DNA from: Candidatus Sulfotelmatobacter sp.
Lineage (GTDB): Bacteria; Acidobacteriota; Terriglobia; Terriglobales; Acidobacteriaceae
Length of the DNA: 7,866 nucleotides
NCBI GenBank assembly: GCA_030049565.1
Contig: JASIKQ010000199.1
Span: forward strand, 1-7,866
Direction of reading: 5' to 3'
Below, piece by piece: positions 6,779 to 7,866 of this stretch (its first letter is position 1; every line of letters starts with the position of its first letter). Under the pieces are notes generated by a model, which was not told the DNA's origin, did not search any database, and worked only from the letters and a program-made list of their open reading frames with translations. The position numbers and the translations under genes are program-made.

Positions 6779-7866
6779 CTACTGCACCGTGGCAGAAAGA
6801 TTTGTGGGGGGATTCGGAGCCGCCCCCCCGCCGGCGAACTGATACGCTCCGGCGTTCCATGCCGCGGAAGGAGGACGGCCAACCTGAGCCATGGCAGGAG
6901 CGGTAAGCGTGCCGCCATTTTGCGCTACTCCGTAGCTTGTGTCGCTGCACAAATACGGCATGTCGGAATTGCACAGACTGGTGGAGTTCGTTCCCATGCC
7001 CACCGTCGGGCTGCTGTTTGTGGTGGGAGAGAAAACATAAGTCTGCGAGTTGGTGTAACCCGCCGCAGTAGCCTGGGCTTGTGTCTCGTAGAGGTCGTTC
7101 GAAGCGTCATAAGTCAGGCTCCCAGCCGTGCCCGAACCGCTGCCGCTGTTAAATGGAGGATTATTCAGGGCAATTCCCGCCAATGGCGCTCCGGGAACCA
7201 TAATGTGGTGCTCGTTCTGAACAGAAACCGAGTTGATGCTGTTCTGGAAGTGAATGCACGAGCCCCAGCCGCCGTCCGAATCGCAGTCGATGGTGTTGTT
7301 ATAAATCTCGATACTTCCGGAAGTATTAGGAGCATTGTCTCCGGTCTGAATGGCGGTCACCGGAACGCCGGAGTATCCGCCGTTGTGCCACAGCACGTTG
7401 TTATAAACGTGGCTGACGGGATGGCTCGGCATGGCATTCGGATTGACCATGATGACTTCGGCTTCGGTATCGTGAATCGCGTTGTTATAGACATCGGCGT
7501 CGTTGTTGGAGCGGATGGCGTGCTCGTGAATCGACTCGGCACCAGTTTGGGTGCAGTCGATGGAGGCAGGTCCGAGCGAGGCCCCGAAGTTATAAATCAA
7601 GTTGTCGTGGGCGAGCGTGAAACTTCCGCCGAAGGCCGAGCAGATGTCGTGAACCACGTTGTAGCTGATAGGGTCGGTCGGCGCAGGATCGTACACCACT
7701 GTCCAATATCCCTTCGCGCCGCTGCCATCGGAGCCATCCACGATATTGTGATCGAAGGAACCGTGGCCGCCGGTAGTTTGAATCGACATGTATATCCACA
7801 CGCCAAAGTTGTTTCCCGAGGCCGTGCCGTTCGTCACTTTCCCCGATCCGCACCCGCCAGCCGAAG
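6779..7866 (-). CDS. Secreted right-handed parallel beta-helix repeat protein, 5' end outside window
   Basis: The frame is open to the right edge, giving 361 residues of the C-terminal part; a GTG at 7837 only looks like a start, because similar Gly/Ser-rich sequence continues upstream. Short asparagine-rich rungs recur every 20-35 residues: FDHNIVDG, SYNVVHDI, HDNLIYNFG, VYNNAIHDT, VYNNVLWHN and IYNNTIDCD. Such rungs are typical of right-handed beta-helix proteins (pectate-lyase-like, NosD/CASH group), which bind, cleave or epimerise polysaccharides. Seven cysteines and the Gly/Ser/Thr/Asn-rich make-up suggest an extracytoplasmic protein, but the signal peptide would be outside the window. 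The region after IALNNPPFNSG is low-complexity, and the protein ends GAYQF, a Gly/Ala linker, then PNPPTNLSATVQ, which looks like the first strand of a fibronectin type III domain that is then missing. Enzyme activity cannot be assigned. A 177-bp spacer separates it from the polymerase gene, so membership of that operon is uncertain. Confidence 0.85.
   Translation of the reverse strand, partial: SAGGCGSGKVTNGTASGNNFGVWIYMSIQTTGGHGSFDHNIVDGSDGSGAKGYWTVVYDPAPTDPISYNVVHDICSAFGGSFTLAHDNLIYNFGASLGPASIDCTQTGAESIHEHAIRSNNDADVYNNAIHDTEAEVIMVNPNAMPSHPVSHVYNNVLWHNGGYSGVPVTAIQTGDNAPNTSGSIEIYNNTIDCDSDGGWGSCIHFQNSINSVSVQNEHHIMVPGAPLAGIALNNPPFNSGSGSGTAGSLTYDASNDLYETQAQATAAGYTNSQTYVFSPTTNSSPTVGMGTNSTSLCNSDMPYLCSDTSYGVAQNGGTLTAPAMAQVGRPPSAAWNAGAYQFAGGGAAPNPPTNLSATVQ

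Noticed and set aside
1..7866. tRNA, rRNA, CRISPR, insertion sequence or defence genes
   Set aside because: No cloverleaf-like sequence, spaced direct repeats, transposase motifs or nuclease/toxin domains were seen; almost all bases are in the coding regions described.

Overview
The window is one co-directional block on the minus strand, so genes are read from high to low coordinates. It encodes late steps of making, exporting and decorating a cell-surface polysaccharide (exopolysaccharide, capsule or O-antigen). Base composition is moderately GC-rich by eye. The gene content, the secreted beta-helix protein with a short C-terminal tail beginning PNPPTNLS, and the palindromic intergenic repeats remind me of soil Acidobacteriota (Terriglobia-like genomes). 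This is an impression from style, not a proven assignment.

Layout in transcription order: (1) 7866-6779, the 3' part of a secreted right-handed beta-helix protein whose 5' end is outside the window. (2) 6778-6602, a 177-bp spacer with two strong hairpin palindromes, the only sizeable gap. (3) 6601-5144, a polytopic O-antigen ligase/polymerase-like protein (Wzy/WaaL type). (4) 5128-3560, a Wzx-type flippase of the MOP superfamily. (5-7) Three tandem paralogous left-handed beta-helix (hexapeptide) O-acyltransferases, stops at 2890, 2187 and 1524. (8) 1517-672, a GT-A family 2 glycosyltransferase with a GTG start. (9) From 624 past the left edge, an N-terminally membrane-anchored polysaccharide deacetylase (CE4/NodB) with all five family motifs but no stop in the window.

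From the polymerase gene to the deacetylase gene, spacings are about -8 to +47 nt, which argues for one operon of about 6.6 kb or more. A model consistent with it: the glycosyltransferase helps build a lipid-linked repeat unit, the acyltransferases decorate it, the flippase moves it across the inner membrane, the polymerase/ligase joins units, and the deacetylase removes acetyl groups on the outer face. No initiating phosphoglycosyltransferase, chain-length regulator (Wzz/Wzc) or export pore (Wza) lies in the window, so the locus must continue beyond it or rely on genes elsewhere.

The most unusual part is the run of three paralogous acyltransferases beside a deacetylase. The two downstream copies are clearly the closest pair. 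I found no RNA genes, CRISPR arrays, insertion sequences or convincing promoters.
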